64,000 bases of DNA from Halanaerobium praevalens DSM 2228 (GTDB taxonomy: Bacteria > Bacillota > Halanaerobiia > Halanaerobiales > Halanaerobiaceae). The first letter of the stretch is position 1. Every line of letters begins with the position of its first letter. A model generated the notes under the pieces. It was not told the origin of the DNA. It saw nothing but the letters and a program-made list of their open reading frames with translations, and searched no databases. Of the stretch, positions 16,784 through 24,329 are shown piece by piece. The DNA lies in assembly GCF_000165465.1 (NCBI RefSeq), contig NC_017455.1, forward strand, positions 62,001 through 126,000, given 5' to 3'. The position numbers were made by a program, and so were the translations under genes.

Positions 16784-17443
16784 ATGGAGGTGAGTAAAGA
16801 AATAAAAGTTGGGATAATCGCAGGAACTCCCTATGACACAAAATTAGGAGTAGAATATTTTAGGGAGCAGAATTTGAAAGTTTTTGCTGAAGCAGTAGCA
16901 GCTAGTCCAGAAGAACAGAATTATTTACAGTATATTAATCCTAAAAAGTTAGAAGAGATAACTTTAGAAAAAATTGAAAATTTAAAAATTAAAGAAGCTG
17001 AGTATATTATAATTTATTGTAATTCATTGAGTGCAGTACTTGATAAAAAGAAACTGGAAAAATTATCAGCTATAAGAATTATAACCCCACTTGATATTTA
17101 CAAAAATCTCGTAATTGATAAAAAGAGAATTGCAATTTTAGCAGCTAATTCTCAGAGTGCAGCCAAAATTGAAAAAATGTTTATGCAAAAAAATCCTAAA
17201 CTTGAATATGTAAGTGCTGGTATTCTACCAATTGTAAATTACATAGAGCAAAGAGTAGATCCAGCCACTATAGTTAAAGAATATGGACTTTTAGAAATTA
17301 TATCCTCTTTCAAGAAAATGGAGATAGCTAAAATAGTTTTGGGATGTACTCATTTTCCGTATTTGGAAAAAGAAATAATGAAAATATTTCCTGAAATAAT
17401 TAATCCAGCTCAGGAGATAGTAAGACAAATAAAAAATTATTAA
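16784..17443 (+). CDS. aspartate/glutamate-racemase superfamily protein
   Basis: This 219-residue protein of the Asp/Glu/hydantoin racemase fold keeps both catalytic cysteines: YCNSLSAV near residue 87 and GCTHFPY near 188. The fold uses two cysteines to invert the alpha-carbon of an amino acid without cofactor. It is somewhat shorter than typical aspartate racemases (about 230 residues). It lies between the methionine gamma-lyase and an NhaC-type transporter gene 18 bases downstream, so an amino acid such as D-methionine or D-aspartate may be the substrate; the sequence does not settle this. The start ATG 16784 has ATGGAGGTC upstream; GTG 16790 is an alternative. Confidence 0.75.
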   Translation: MEVSKEIKVGIIAGTPYDTKLGVEYFREQNLKVFAEAVAASPEEQNYLQYINPKKLEEITLEKIENLKIKEAEYIIIYCNSLSAVLDKKKLEKLSAIRIITPLDIYKNLVIDKKRIAILAANSQSAAKIEKMFMQKNPKLEYVSAGILPIVNYIEQRVDPATIVKEYGLLEIISSFKKMEIAKIVLGCTHFPYLEKEIMKIFPEIINPAQEIVRQIKNY

Positions 17444-17461
17444 TATGGGGGTAATTTTTAA

Positions 17462-18817
17462 ATGAAAAAGGATATTGAAAAAATTGATAAAGGAAATCCG
17501 GTAGCATTAGTTCCTTTATTTGTCTTTCTTGTTTTATACTTGGGAATGGGTATTTATTTTTCTATGCAGGGTGTAGAAATGGCTTTTTATCAGTTTCCAG
17601 CTCCAATAGCTGCTTTTGTAGGAATCGTTGTAGCATTTATAATGGGGTCTGGTTCTATTCAAGATAAAGTGAATTCATTCATTAAAGGTGCAGGAGAAAA
17701 TAATGTTATTATAATGTGTATGATCTATTTACTTGCTGGTGCTTTTTCTGCAGTTTCTCAGGCTATGGGGGGAGTAGATGCAACAGTAAATTTAGGACTT
17801 TCAGTTATTCCATCTCAATTTTTACTACCAGGTTTATTCGTAATAGCAGCTTTTATTGCAACAGCAATGGGTACTTCAATGGGAACAATTGGAGCTGTGG
17901 TTCCAATCGCTGTAGGTATTGCTTCTAAAGCAGCTTTACCATTACCTTTAACTATTGGGGCTGTTGTAGGTGGTGCAATGTTTGGAGATAATCTTTCCAT
18001 AATTTCTGATACTACAATTGCTGCAACCCAAACTCAGGGAGTTGAAATGAGAGATAAGTTTAAAATGAACTTATTGATTGTTTTACCTGCAGCTTTAATT
18101 ACTTTAGTCTTTTTATTCTTTTCAGGTGAAACAGCAGTTCAAGCATCAGAGTATTCTTTTGAATTAATTAAAGTTTTACCTTATGTTGCTGTTTTGATTT
18201 TTGCTTTAATTGGAGTTAATGTTTTTGTAGTTTTATTTGGCGGTATGGTTTTATCTGGTCTGATTGGAATTGCTTTTGGAGACTTTACTTTTATAGCTAT
18301 GGCTCAGGAAGCATATGCTGGTTTTAATAGTATGACTGAAGTTTTCTTCCTTTCAATGTTTGCCGGAGGTTTAGCGGCCATGATCCAAAAAGAAGGTGGA
18401 CTCCAGTATTTAATTCATACTATTTCTAGTAAAATAAAAAATAGTAAAGGGGCAGAACTTGGAATTGCAGCTTTAGTTAGTGTTACAGATATTTGTACTG
18501 CAAATAATACAGTTGCAATTATTATCAGTGGTCCTCTGGCCAAAGATATTGCTTTAGAAAATGAAGTTGATTTAAGAAGAAGTGCCAGTCTTTTAGATAT
18601 TTTTGCTTGTGTCTGGCAGGGTATAATTCCTTATGGAGCTCAGCTTTTATTAGCTGGATCTTTAGCTGAAATTTCACCAATGGTAATTATACCGAATTTA
18701 CATTATAATTTCTTAGTATTGATTTCAGGTTTATTAGCAATTTATTTTGCCTTCCCTAAAGCAAGTGATATTTTTGATAATCGAGTAGAAGAACAGCAAG
18801 GTAAGATTGCTAATTAA
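17462..18817 (+). CDS. NhaC-family Na+/H+ antiporter or Na+-coupled amino acid transporter
   Basis: The 451-residue protein has 11-12 predicted transmembrane segments with the NhaC-family features GTSMGTIGAVVPIAVGIA and GAMFGDNLSIISDTTIAATQTQG, and later VSVTDICTANNTVAIIISG. The family includes true Na+/H+ antiporters and amino-acid carriers, among them the MetT methionine transporters. Because it follows the racemase by 18 bases and methionine gamma-lyase lies upstream, uptake of methionine or a related amino acid is a reasonable inference, but plain sodium export cannot be excluded in a halophile. A strong hairpin follows the gene. Confidence 0.75.
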   Translation: MKKDIEKIDKGNPVALVPLFVFLVLYLGMGIYFSMQGVEMAFYQFPAPIAAFVGIVVAFIMGSGSIQDKVNSFIKGAGENNVIIMCMIYLLAGAFSAVSQAMGGVDATVNLGLSVIPSQFLLPGLFVIAAFIATAMGTSMGTIGAVVPIAVGIASKAALPLPLTIGAVVGGAMFGDNLSIISDTTIAATQTQGVEMRDKFKMNLLIVLPAALITLVFLFFSGETAVQASEYSFELIKVLPYVAVLIFALIGVNVFVVLFGGMVLSGLIGIAFGDFTFIAMAQEAYAGFNSMTEVFFLSMFAGGLAAMIQKEGGLQYLIHTISSKIKNSKGAELGIAALVSVTDICTANNTVAIIISGPLAKDIALENEVDLRRSASLLDIFACVWQGIIPYGAQLLLAGSLAEISPMVIIPNLHYNFLVLISGLLAIYFAFPKASDIFDNRVEEQQGKIAN

Positions 18818-18858
18818 GAATTAAATTTAAGTAGATAATTAAAAATTAAGCTGTGAGT

Positions 18859-18901
18859 AATAGGTAGAAAACATTTGCAAATGTTTTCTACCTATTTATT
18901 T
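18859..18901. terminator. perfect 19-bp hairpin terminator
   Basis: AATAGGTAGAAAACATTTG (18859-18877) is followed directly by its exact reverse complement (18878-18896) and then TATTTATTG. It probably ends the racemase-transporter unit. The rest of the 306-base gap to 19123 holds only the TTGTCGAC operator described separately; I see no gene in it. Confidence 0.7.
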
Positions 18902-19031
18902 ATTGAGAATGTAAAAGAATTTTAGATTCAGCTAAATCAGCAAAAATCAAAGCTTTTTAAAAAAATAAAAATAATTTTTGAAAAAAAGAAGGAGATTTTA
19001 AATAAGAGGAGAATTAATAAAGTATAAGCAA

Positions 19032-19050
19032 TTGTCGACAGATGACTGTA
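19032..19050 (+). promoter_or_regulatory. GntR operator candidate 1 (upstream of doeA-like gene)
   Basis: TTGTCGACAGATGACTGTA shares its TTGTCGAC core and downstream ACnGT part with two other sites (20382-20399, inverted, and 21126-21147). It lies 74 bases before the DoeA-like start. The GntR/FadR protein encoded next to it is the likely binder. Confidence 0.6.
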
Positions 19051-19123
19051 TATTATTTTCAATTATCTAAAATTACTAAATCTAACTAAGTTTTGCTTTA
19101 GTAAACTTAAAAGGAGGAATAAA

Positions 19124-20293
19124 ATGTTATTTACAGAAAAAGAATATGAACAAAGGATTCAAAAAACTAAAAAAAGAATGGAAGCTGCTGGCATTGAAGT
19201 TCTAATTGCAACTCATCCTGCTAATATGAACTATCTAACAGGATATGATGGCTGGTCTTTTTATGTTCATCAATGTGTGATTATTTCTTTAGATCAAAAA
19301 GAACCAGTTTGGATTGGTAGAAATATGGATGGTAATGCAGCAAAAGTAACAACCTTTTTGAGTCCAGAGAACATAAGAAATTATGCAGATGATTATGTTC
19401 ATTCCCCAGTTGGTAAACATCCAATTGATTTTGTAGTAGAAGTAATTAAGGAAAAAGGCTGGGAAAATAAAATTTTTGGTTTAGAAATGGATCAATTTTA
19501 TTTTACTCATAAAACATATCAAATTTTAAGTGATAATTTAGCTAATGCTAGTTTTAAAGATGCTACTTTTTTAGTTGCTAAAGTTAGGGCAATTAAATCA
19601 GCTCAAGAAATAAAATTTATGCAAAGAGCTGGTAAAATTGCAGAAAAAGTTATGAAAACAGGTATTGAAGCAGTTAATGTTGGGGTTAGAGAATGTGATG
19701 CAGCAGCTAAAATTTCGCATGCTCAAATTAGTGGTACTGATGAATTTGGAGGCGATTATCCAGCAATTGTACCTTTAATGCCTGCAGGTGATGGAATTGA
19801 TGCTCCCCATTTAACTTGGTCTGACAGAAAATATCAAGAAAATGAAGCTGTTATTTTAGAACTTTCTGGCTGCTATAATCGTTATCATGCTCCAATTGCT
19901 CGGACATTATATTTAGGTGAAGCTCCTGCTAGAATGCAAGAAATAACTGATTTGGTATTAGAAGGTTTAGAAGAAACTTTGGACTTTATTAAACCAGGTG
20001 TAACTTGTGAAGCAGTAGAAGAAAAGTGGAGAAATTCAATTGCTAAAGGTGGTTTAGTTGATGCTTCTAGGCTGGGATATGCTTTTGGTTTGAATTATCC
20101 ACCAGACTGGGGAGAACAAGTTGCAAGTATGAGACCAAAAGATAAAACTGTACTTAAAGAAAATATGACTTTTCATTTAATTCCAATTATTTGGCAGGAT
20201 GATATAGGTTTTGAAATGAGTTCTGCAATTAGAATAACTGAAAATGGTTGTGAAGAATTTTATGATTTCCCTAAAAAATTATATACTAAATAA
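19124..20293 (+). CDS. doeA: ectoine hydrolase (DoeA/EutD)-like M24-family protein
   Basis: This 389-residue protein has the creatinase/aminopeptidase (pita-bread) fold. The segments NYLTGYDGWSFYVHQ, GGDYPAIVPLMPAG, HLTWSDRKY, GCYNRYHAPIARTL and GLNYPPDWGEQ are those I know from ectoine hydrolase DoeA/EutD, which opens the ectoine ring to N-acetyl-2,4-diaminobutyrate. Unlike Xaa-Pro peptidases, the usual metal-binding Asp pair is not conserved (ELSG and PIAR in place of DxG and SDxTR), as in DoeA-like proteins. Context supports the call: an M20 deacetylase-like gene and a TeaABC-like TRAP transporter follow. Start ATG after AAAAGGAGG. A creatinase or peptidase function is the alternative. Confidence 0.75.
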   Translation: MLFTEKEYEQRIQKTKKRMEAAGIEVLIATHPANMNYLTGYDGWSFYVHQCVIISLDQKEPVWIGRNMDGNAAKVTTFLSPENIRNYADDYVHSPVGKHPIDFVVEVIKEKGWENKIFGLEMDQFYFTHKTYQILSDNLANASFKDATFLVAKVRAIKSAQEIKFMQRAGKIAEKVMKTGIEAVNVGVRECDAAAKISHAQISGTDEFGGDYPAIVPLMPAGDGIDAPHLTWSDRKYQENEAVILELSGCYNRYHAPIARTLYLGEAPARMQEITDLVLEGLEETLDFIKPGVTCEAVEEKWRNSIAKGGLVDASRLGYAFGLNYPPDWGEQVASMRPKDKTVLKENMTFHLIPIIWQDDIGFEMSSAIRITENGCEEFYDFPKKLYTK

Positions 20294-20313
20294 AGATTGA
20301 GAATAAAAATTAA

Positions 20314-20346
20314 AAGAAAAGCTCAATTTGAAATTGGGCTTTTCTT
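20314..20346. terminator. terminator after doeA-like gene
   Basis: AAGAAAAGCTCAATTT pairs with AAATTGGGCTTTTCTT (one G-T pair). The right arm supplies a T-rich stretch; a strong T-run is lacking beyond it. Confidence 0.65.
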
Positions 20347-20355
20347 AAAAAATAA

Positions 20356-20384
20356 TTGAAAGCTTATTTCAGATATGATATACT
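20356..20384 (+). promoter_or_regulatory. promoter of the GntR regulator gene
   Basis: TTGAAA (20356-20361) and TATACT (20379-20384) are separated by 17 bases. The -10 box overlaps the operator at 20382-20399, a classic arrangement for autorepression. Confidence 0.6.
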
Positions 20385-20399
20385 GTAAACAGTCGACAA
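20382..20399 (-). promoter_or_regulatory. GntR operator candidate 2 (autoregulatory)
   Basis: ACTGTAAACAGTCGACAA is the reverse orientation of the shared motif (TTGTCGACTGTTTACAGT) and overlaps the -10 region of the regulator's own promoter. Confidence 0.65.
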
Positions 20400-20417
20400 A
20401 TAAAAAGGAGGTGGACT

Positions 20418-21086
20418 ATGAATAGTCAAAAATCTTATCAAACTCAAAGCCTAAAGGATGTGGCTGTTGATTATTTAACTCAAAAAATAATGACAGGTGA
20501 ATATAAACCAAATGAAAAAATAAATGAAGTTCAAATTTCTAAAGAATTGGGGATTAGTAGAGCTCCAATTAGAGAAGGAATTAAAGAATTAAGCAGCCAA
20601 GGCCTTGTTAATCAGATACCTCGCAAAGGAACTTATGTAGTAGAGTTGACTGAAAAAGATGTTAAAGAAATTTATGAAATAAGAATTTCTATAGAAAATT
20701 CTATAATTGAAAAAGTTATAACTGAAAATAGATTAAAAAATAAAGATTTTGCTTGCTTAAAGCAAAAGATTAAATTAATGGAAAAAATAGCTAACTCGAA
20801 GGCTGATTTTAATACAAAAAAGATTAAAATCAATAGGGAAGATATAAAATTTCATAAATATATTTGGGAAAAAGCAGATAGTCCTAGAAGGTTAGAAATT
20901 TTATTTGATTTACACCGTCAGTTACAAATGGCAATGTTATTTGATACTGAAATGACTGGTGATCTTAAAAATACTGCTGAGACACACCATGCTATAGTAA
21001 AATATTTAAAGGCTGGTGATATTCAAAAAACTCAGGCTGCTTTAGTTGATCACATTGAAATGTATAATTTGGAAAATCAAAATTAG
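20418..21086 (+). CDS. GntR-family (FadR subfamily, FCD domain) transcriptional regulator
   Basis: This 222-residue regulator has an N-terminal winged helix (residues ~10-75; ELGISRAPIREGIKELSSQG is the recognition region) and an all-helical FCD effector domain (~85-220) with candidate metal-binding residues in DIKFHKYIW, ETHHAIVKYL and LVDHIEMY. Repressors of this subfamily typically lose DNA binding when an organic acid or amino-acid derivative binds. It is flanked by the DoeA-like and the second gamma-lyase genes, and all three genes have the same TTGTCGAC-containing site upstream, so it most likely controls itself and this locus. It is not of the MocR type described for EnuR ectoine regulators. 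ATG after AAAGGAGGTGG. Confidence 0.88.
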   Translation: MNSQKSYQTQSLKDVAVDYLTQKIMTGEYKPNEKINEVQISKELGISRAPIREGIKELSSQGLVNQIPRKGTYVVELTEKDVKEIYEIRISIENSIIEKVITENRLKNKDFACLKQKIKLMEKIANSKADFNTKKIKINREDIKFHKYIWEKADSPRRLEILFDLHRQLQMAMLFDTEMTGDLKNTAETHHAIVKYLKAGDIQKTQAALVDHIEMYNLENQN

Positions 21087-21089
21087 CAA

Positions 21090-21122
21090 TTAAAATTAAG
21101 GGGCTAAACTCTTAATTTTTAA
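21090..21122 (+). terminator. terminator after the GntR gene
   Basis: TTAAAATTAAG pairs with CTTAATTTTTAA around the loop GGGCTAAACT. The stem is AT-rich, so termination may be partial. Confidence 0.5.
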
Positions 21123-21125
21123 TTA

Positions 21126-21147
21126 TTGTCGACAGTGTACAGTTTAC
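21126..21147 (+). promoter_or_regulatory. GntR operator candidate 3 (upstream of gamma-lyase 2)
   Basis: A TTGTCGACAGTGTACAGT core followed by TTAC shares the motif of the sites at 19032 and 20382. It may overlap a promoter (TTGTCG 21126-21131, TAGAAT 21150-21155, 18-base spacer) for the downstream lyase-M20-TRAP genes. Confidence 0.6.
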
Positions 21148-21191
21148 TTTAGAATATTCAAATTTTAACTTAAAAAAGGGAGGAATAAAAA

Positions 21192-22391
21192 ATGAAAAAA
21201 GAAAAAATGGGGTTTGGTTCCAAAACAATTCATTTAGGTCAAGAACATGATCCAAGAACTGGTGCCCATAATAGCCCAATTTATCAAACTTCAACTTATG
21301 TTTTAGAAAATGTAGATGAGGCAATTAGATTAAATAAAGATCAAGAATTAGGTTATACATACACTCGTTTTCGCAGTCCTTCAGAAGCAGAATTAGGGAA
21401 AAAAGTTGCTTTATTAGAAAATGGAGAAGAAGGTATTGCTTTGGCTTCTGGTTTAGGAGCAATCTCTACAGCAATTATGACCCTTGTTAAAGGTGGAGAT
21501 CATATTGTAGCAAGTGATGTTCTTTATGGCTGTACAATAACTTTTATGGATCAAATCTTGTCTGATTATGGAGTTGAACTTACTTTAGTTGATACAACTG
21601 ATTATGATGCAGTAAGAGATGCAATGCAGACAAATACTAAAATTGTTTATTTAGAAACTCCTTGTAACCCGATTTTAAGAATCACTGATATTGAAAAAAT
21701 ATCTGAAATTGCTCATGAGCATGGAGCCCAAGTTTTAGTAGATAGTACTTTTGCTTCTCCTTATATTCAAAATCCACTTGATTTAGGAGCAGATGTTGTA
21801 ATTCACAGTGCAACTAAATATTTAAGTGGTCATGGAAATGTAGTTGCTGGTATTATTGTCGGAAGTGAAGAATTTATTCGTAAAGTTAGAATGCCCCATT
21901 TACAAACTTTAGGAGCAGTTATTTCTCCTTTTGATGCTTGGCTTGTGATGCAGGGAATGAAGACTTTAGAATTACGAATGGAAAGACATTGTGCAAATGG
22001 AATGAAAGTAGCTGAGTACTTAAATGAGCATCCAGCAGTAGAAAAAGTATATTATCCTGGTTTAGCTGATCATCCTCAACATGAGTTAGCTAAAAAACAA
22101 ATGAATGGCTTTGGTGGAATGATTAGTTTTGACCTCAAAGATGGATTTGAAGCTGGAAAAGCTCTAATGAATAGTGTTGAAATGATTAGTTTGGCTACAA
22201 GTTTAGGTAATGTTGATTCTTTAATTCAGCATTCTCCTTCAATGAGTCATTTTGATATGACTCCTGAAGAAAGAGCAGCAGTTGGGATTAATGAAGGTCA
22301 AGTTAGATTATCAGTTGGAGTTGAAAATGTTGAAGATATTATTGCTGATTTAGAAGAATCTTTAACTAAAATGGAAAAATTGATTAAATAA
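21192..22391 (+). CDS. methionine-gamma-lyase-like PLP enzyme (divergent paralogue)
   Basis: The 399-residue gamma-family PLP enzyme is a paralogue of the protein at 15414-16607. PLP lysine is K209 in HSATKYLSGHGN; LYGCT with C114 is kept. However, the near-invariant GNPT that follows the phosphate-binding YTR is RSPS here (residues 61-64), so substrate specificity may differ. The family catalyses alpha,gamma- or alpha,beta-eliminations giving 2-oxoacids and ammonia. Placed between the GntR regulator and an M20 deacetylase-like gene in an ectoine-type locus, it may process diaminobutyrate to 2-oxobutyrate, a hypothesis only; methionine, homoserine or cystathionine cleavage are alternatives. 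ATG after GGGAGGAA. Confidence 0.8.
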   Translation: MKKEKMGFGSKTIHLGQEHDPRTGAHNSPIYQTSTYVLENVDEAIRLNKDQELGYTYTRFRSPSEAELGKKVALLENGEEGIALASGLGAISTAIMTLVKGGDHIVASDVLYGCTITFMDQILSDYGVELTLVDTTDYDAVRDAMQTNTKIVYLETPCNPILRITDIEKISEIAHEHGAQVLVDSTFASPYIQNPLDLGADVVIHSATKYLSGHGNVVAGIIVGSEEFIRKVRMPHLQTLGAVISPFDAWLVMQGMKTLELRMERHCANGMKVAEYLNEHPAVEKVYYPGLADHPQHELAKKQMNGFGGMISFDLKDGFEAGKALMNSVEMISLATSLGNVDSLIQHSPSMSHFDMTPEERAAVGINEGQVRLSVGVENVEDIIADLEESLTKMEKLIK

Positions 22392-22398
22392 AATTAAA

Positions 22399-22428
22399 AT
22401 ATCAACCGTTTTTAAAAGCGGTTGATAT
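22399..22428 (+). terminator. hairpin between gamma-lyase 2 and the M20 gene
   Basis: ATATCAACCG pairs perfectly with CGGTTGATAT around a 10-base loop. No strong T-run follows, so it may only attenuate. Confidence 0.5.
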
Positions 22429-22476
22429 AAATTTATTCTCAATAAAATTCAAAATATTCTCAAAGGAGGAAGTGGA

Positions 22477-23646
22477 ATGAACTTAAAGGAAAGAGTTTTA
22501 GAATTAGAATCAGAACTAATTCAGCTGCGCAGAGAATTTCATAGAATGCCAGAATTAGGTTTTGAAGAATTTAAAACTTCAGAAAAAATATATAATTATT
22601 TGCAAAAGTTAGGACTTGAAGTGGAAAAAATAACTCAGACAGGAGTTGTTGGCCTTTTAGAAGGTGAAAAATCTGGTAAAACTGTAATGCTGCGAGCTGA
22701 TATGGATGCTTTACCTGTTAAAGAAGCTACTGGCCTTGATTTTGCTTCTGAAAATGATGGAGTAATGCATGCTTGTGGCCATGATGGTCATATGGCTATG
22801 CTGTTAATTACTGCTAAAATTTTAGCTGAAAATAAAGATAAGATAGCTGGTAAAGTTAAATTTGTTTTTCAGCCAAATGAAGAAGAAGCAGGGGCTAAAT
22901 ATATGGTTGCAGATGGTGTTTTAAAAGAGCCTACAGTAGATGCTGTTTTTGGGATCCATCTTTGGGCCCCCATTAATGCTGGAACTATTGGGGTATCTGC
23001 TGGCCCTTTTATGGGTTTACATGAAAATTTTGTTTTAAAAATTAAAGGCCAAGGTGGACACAGTGGTAATCCTCATACTGCAGTTGATCCTTTTTTACCA
23101 ATGGCTAATATTATTCAAAGTGTACAAATGATTCAGACTAGAGAAATAGATATTTTAAAACCAACTTTAATTATGTTTGGCCAGATAGAAGGAGGCACAG
23201 CCCCAAATATAATTCCTGGTGAACTAAAAATTAAAGGTTCAATGCGTTATCTTTATCAAGGTGGAGATGATAGTAAAGAGTGTCCAGAAAAAAGGTTTGA
23301 GCGGATAGTGAGTAATATTTGTCAGGCTCATCGAGCAAGTTATGAATTAGAATTTTTCCCAAGTAATAGTACTTTGATTAATGATCCAGAAACAACTGAA
23401 ATTGTAAAAGCAGCAGCAGTAGATGTTTTTGGAGCTGAAAATTTAATTAATTATGTTTGTATGGCGGGAGAAGATTTTGCTGAATTCACAGCTGAAGTGC
23501 CTGGTACTTTTTATTTTATTGGAGCAGGAAATAAAGAAAAAGATTGTATTTATCCTCATCACCATCCTAAATTTGATATTGATGAAGATGTACTTACATT
23601 AGGAGTGGAAATGCATCTTAAAAGTGTTTTTAACTTTTTAGATTAA
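22477..23646 (+). CDS. M20-family amidohydrolase (N-acyl-amino acid deacylase type)
   Basis: This 389-residue M20 dipeptidase/amidohydrolase of the AmaA/HipO group has metal-binding motifs HACGHDGHM near 104 and QPNEEEAGAKYM near 142, the conserved Gly-rich dimerisation segment KGQGGHSGNPHTAVDP near 195, and the C-terminal HHHPKFDIDED. Such enzymes hydrolyse N-acyl amino acids such as hippurate or N-acetyl amino acids. Following a DoeA-like hydrolase, it could deacetylate N-acetyl-2,4-diaminobutyrate, replacing the unrelated AstE-like DoeB found in proteobacterial ectoine pathways; this role is inferred. A TRAP transporter operon follows 50 bases later. Start ATG after AAAGGAGGAAG. Confidence 0.88.
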   Translation: MNLKERVLELESELIQLRREFHRMPELGFEEFKTSEKIYNYLQKLGLEVEKITQTGVVGLLEGEKSGKTVMLRADMDALPVKEATGLDFASENDGVMHACGHDGHMAMLLITAKILAENKDKIAGKVKFVFQPNEEEAGAKYMVADGVLKEPTVDAVFGIHLWAPINAGTIGVSAGPFMGLHENFVLKIKGQGGHSGNPHTAVDPFLPMANIIQSVQMIQTREIDILKPTLIMFGQIEGGTAPNIIPGELKIKGSMRYLYQGGDDSKECPEKRFERIVSNICQAHRASYELEFFPSNSTLINDPETTEIVKAAAVDVFGAENLINYVCMAGEDFAEFTAEVPGTFYFIGAGNKEKDCIYPHHHPKFDIDEDVLTLGVEMHLKSVFNFLD

Positions 23647-23699
23647 GTTTAATTTAATTTTAATTAGAAAACTTAAATTAATGAGAGGTGATAGCAAAG

Positions 23700-24305
23700 A
23701 TGAATCTAATTATAAATTTAAATAAAAAAGTGAGAAAATTAGAAGAACTTTTAATTAGCTATGGAATTATTATTATGGCTATTGTTTTAGTAGCAAATGT
23801 AATTTCTAGAGTTGTTTTTAGTAATAGTATTCAGGCTGCAGAAGAGATTGGCCAAGTATTAATTGTAATGATTACCTTTATTGGTACAAGTTATGCTGCT
23901 CGAATGGGAAAACATATTACTATGTCAGCCTTAATTGATTCAATTCCGCGTAAATATAAAAAGTTCTATATCTATTTTACTTCTGCTGTATCTACAGTAT
24001 TATTATGGTGGCTTGGTTATTTAGGTACTTTATATGTTCTCAGAATTATGAACTCTGGTCGAATTACACCATCTTTACAATTTCCGATGTGGATTTTGTA
24101 TATTTTTGTCCCTTTAGGATTTTTCCTCGCCTCACTGCAGTATTTAGTTACAATTGTAGCTAATATTCAAGATAAAGAAAAAATCTATATTGGGAGTGAG
24201 AGAACTTTAACTGAGGCTGATATTAGTTGTGAGTTAAATGAAGACCTTGAAGTTGAAACTGGGCTTAAAGATGCTAAAAAAACAACAGAAAAAGTTGTTA
24301 ATTAA
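23700..24305 (+). CDS. TRAP transporter small membrane subunit (DctQ/TeaB type)
   Basis: The 201-residue protein has four transmembrane helices typical of DctQ: IIIMAIVLVANVISRVVF near 20, VLIVMITFIGTSYAAR, AVSTVLLWWLGYLGTLYVL and MWILYIFVPLGFFLASLQ. The frame extends to GTG 23688, but AGAGGTGAT places the start at ATG 23700. With the large subunit and the binding protein it forms a Na+-driven, binding-protein-dependent importer. The long acidic C-terminal tail (about 45 residues) is unusual for this subunit. The substrate is discussed with the binding protein, where similarity to TeaA suggests ectoine. Confidence 0.88.
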   Translation: MNLIINLNKKVRKLEELLISYGIIIMAIVLVANVISRVVFSNSIQAAEEIGQVLIVMITFIGTSYAARMGKHITMSALIDSIPRKYKKFYIYFTSAVSTVLLWWLGYLGTLYVLRIMNSGRITPSLQFPMWILYIFVPLGFFLASLQYLVTIVANIQDKEKIYIGSERTLTEADISCELNEDLEVETGLKDAKKTTEKVVN

Positions 24306-24329
24306 ACTAAAAAGTTAGGAGTTGAAAAG

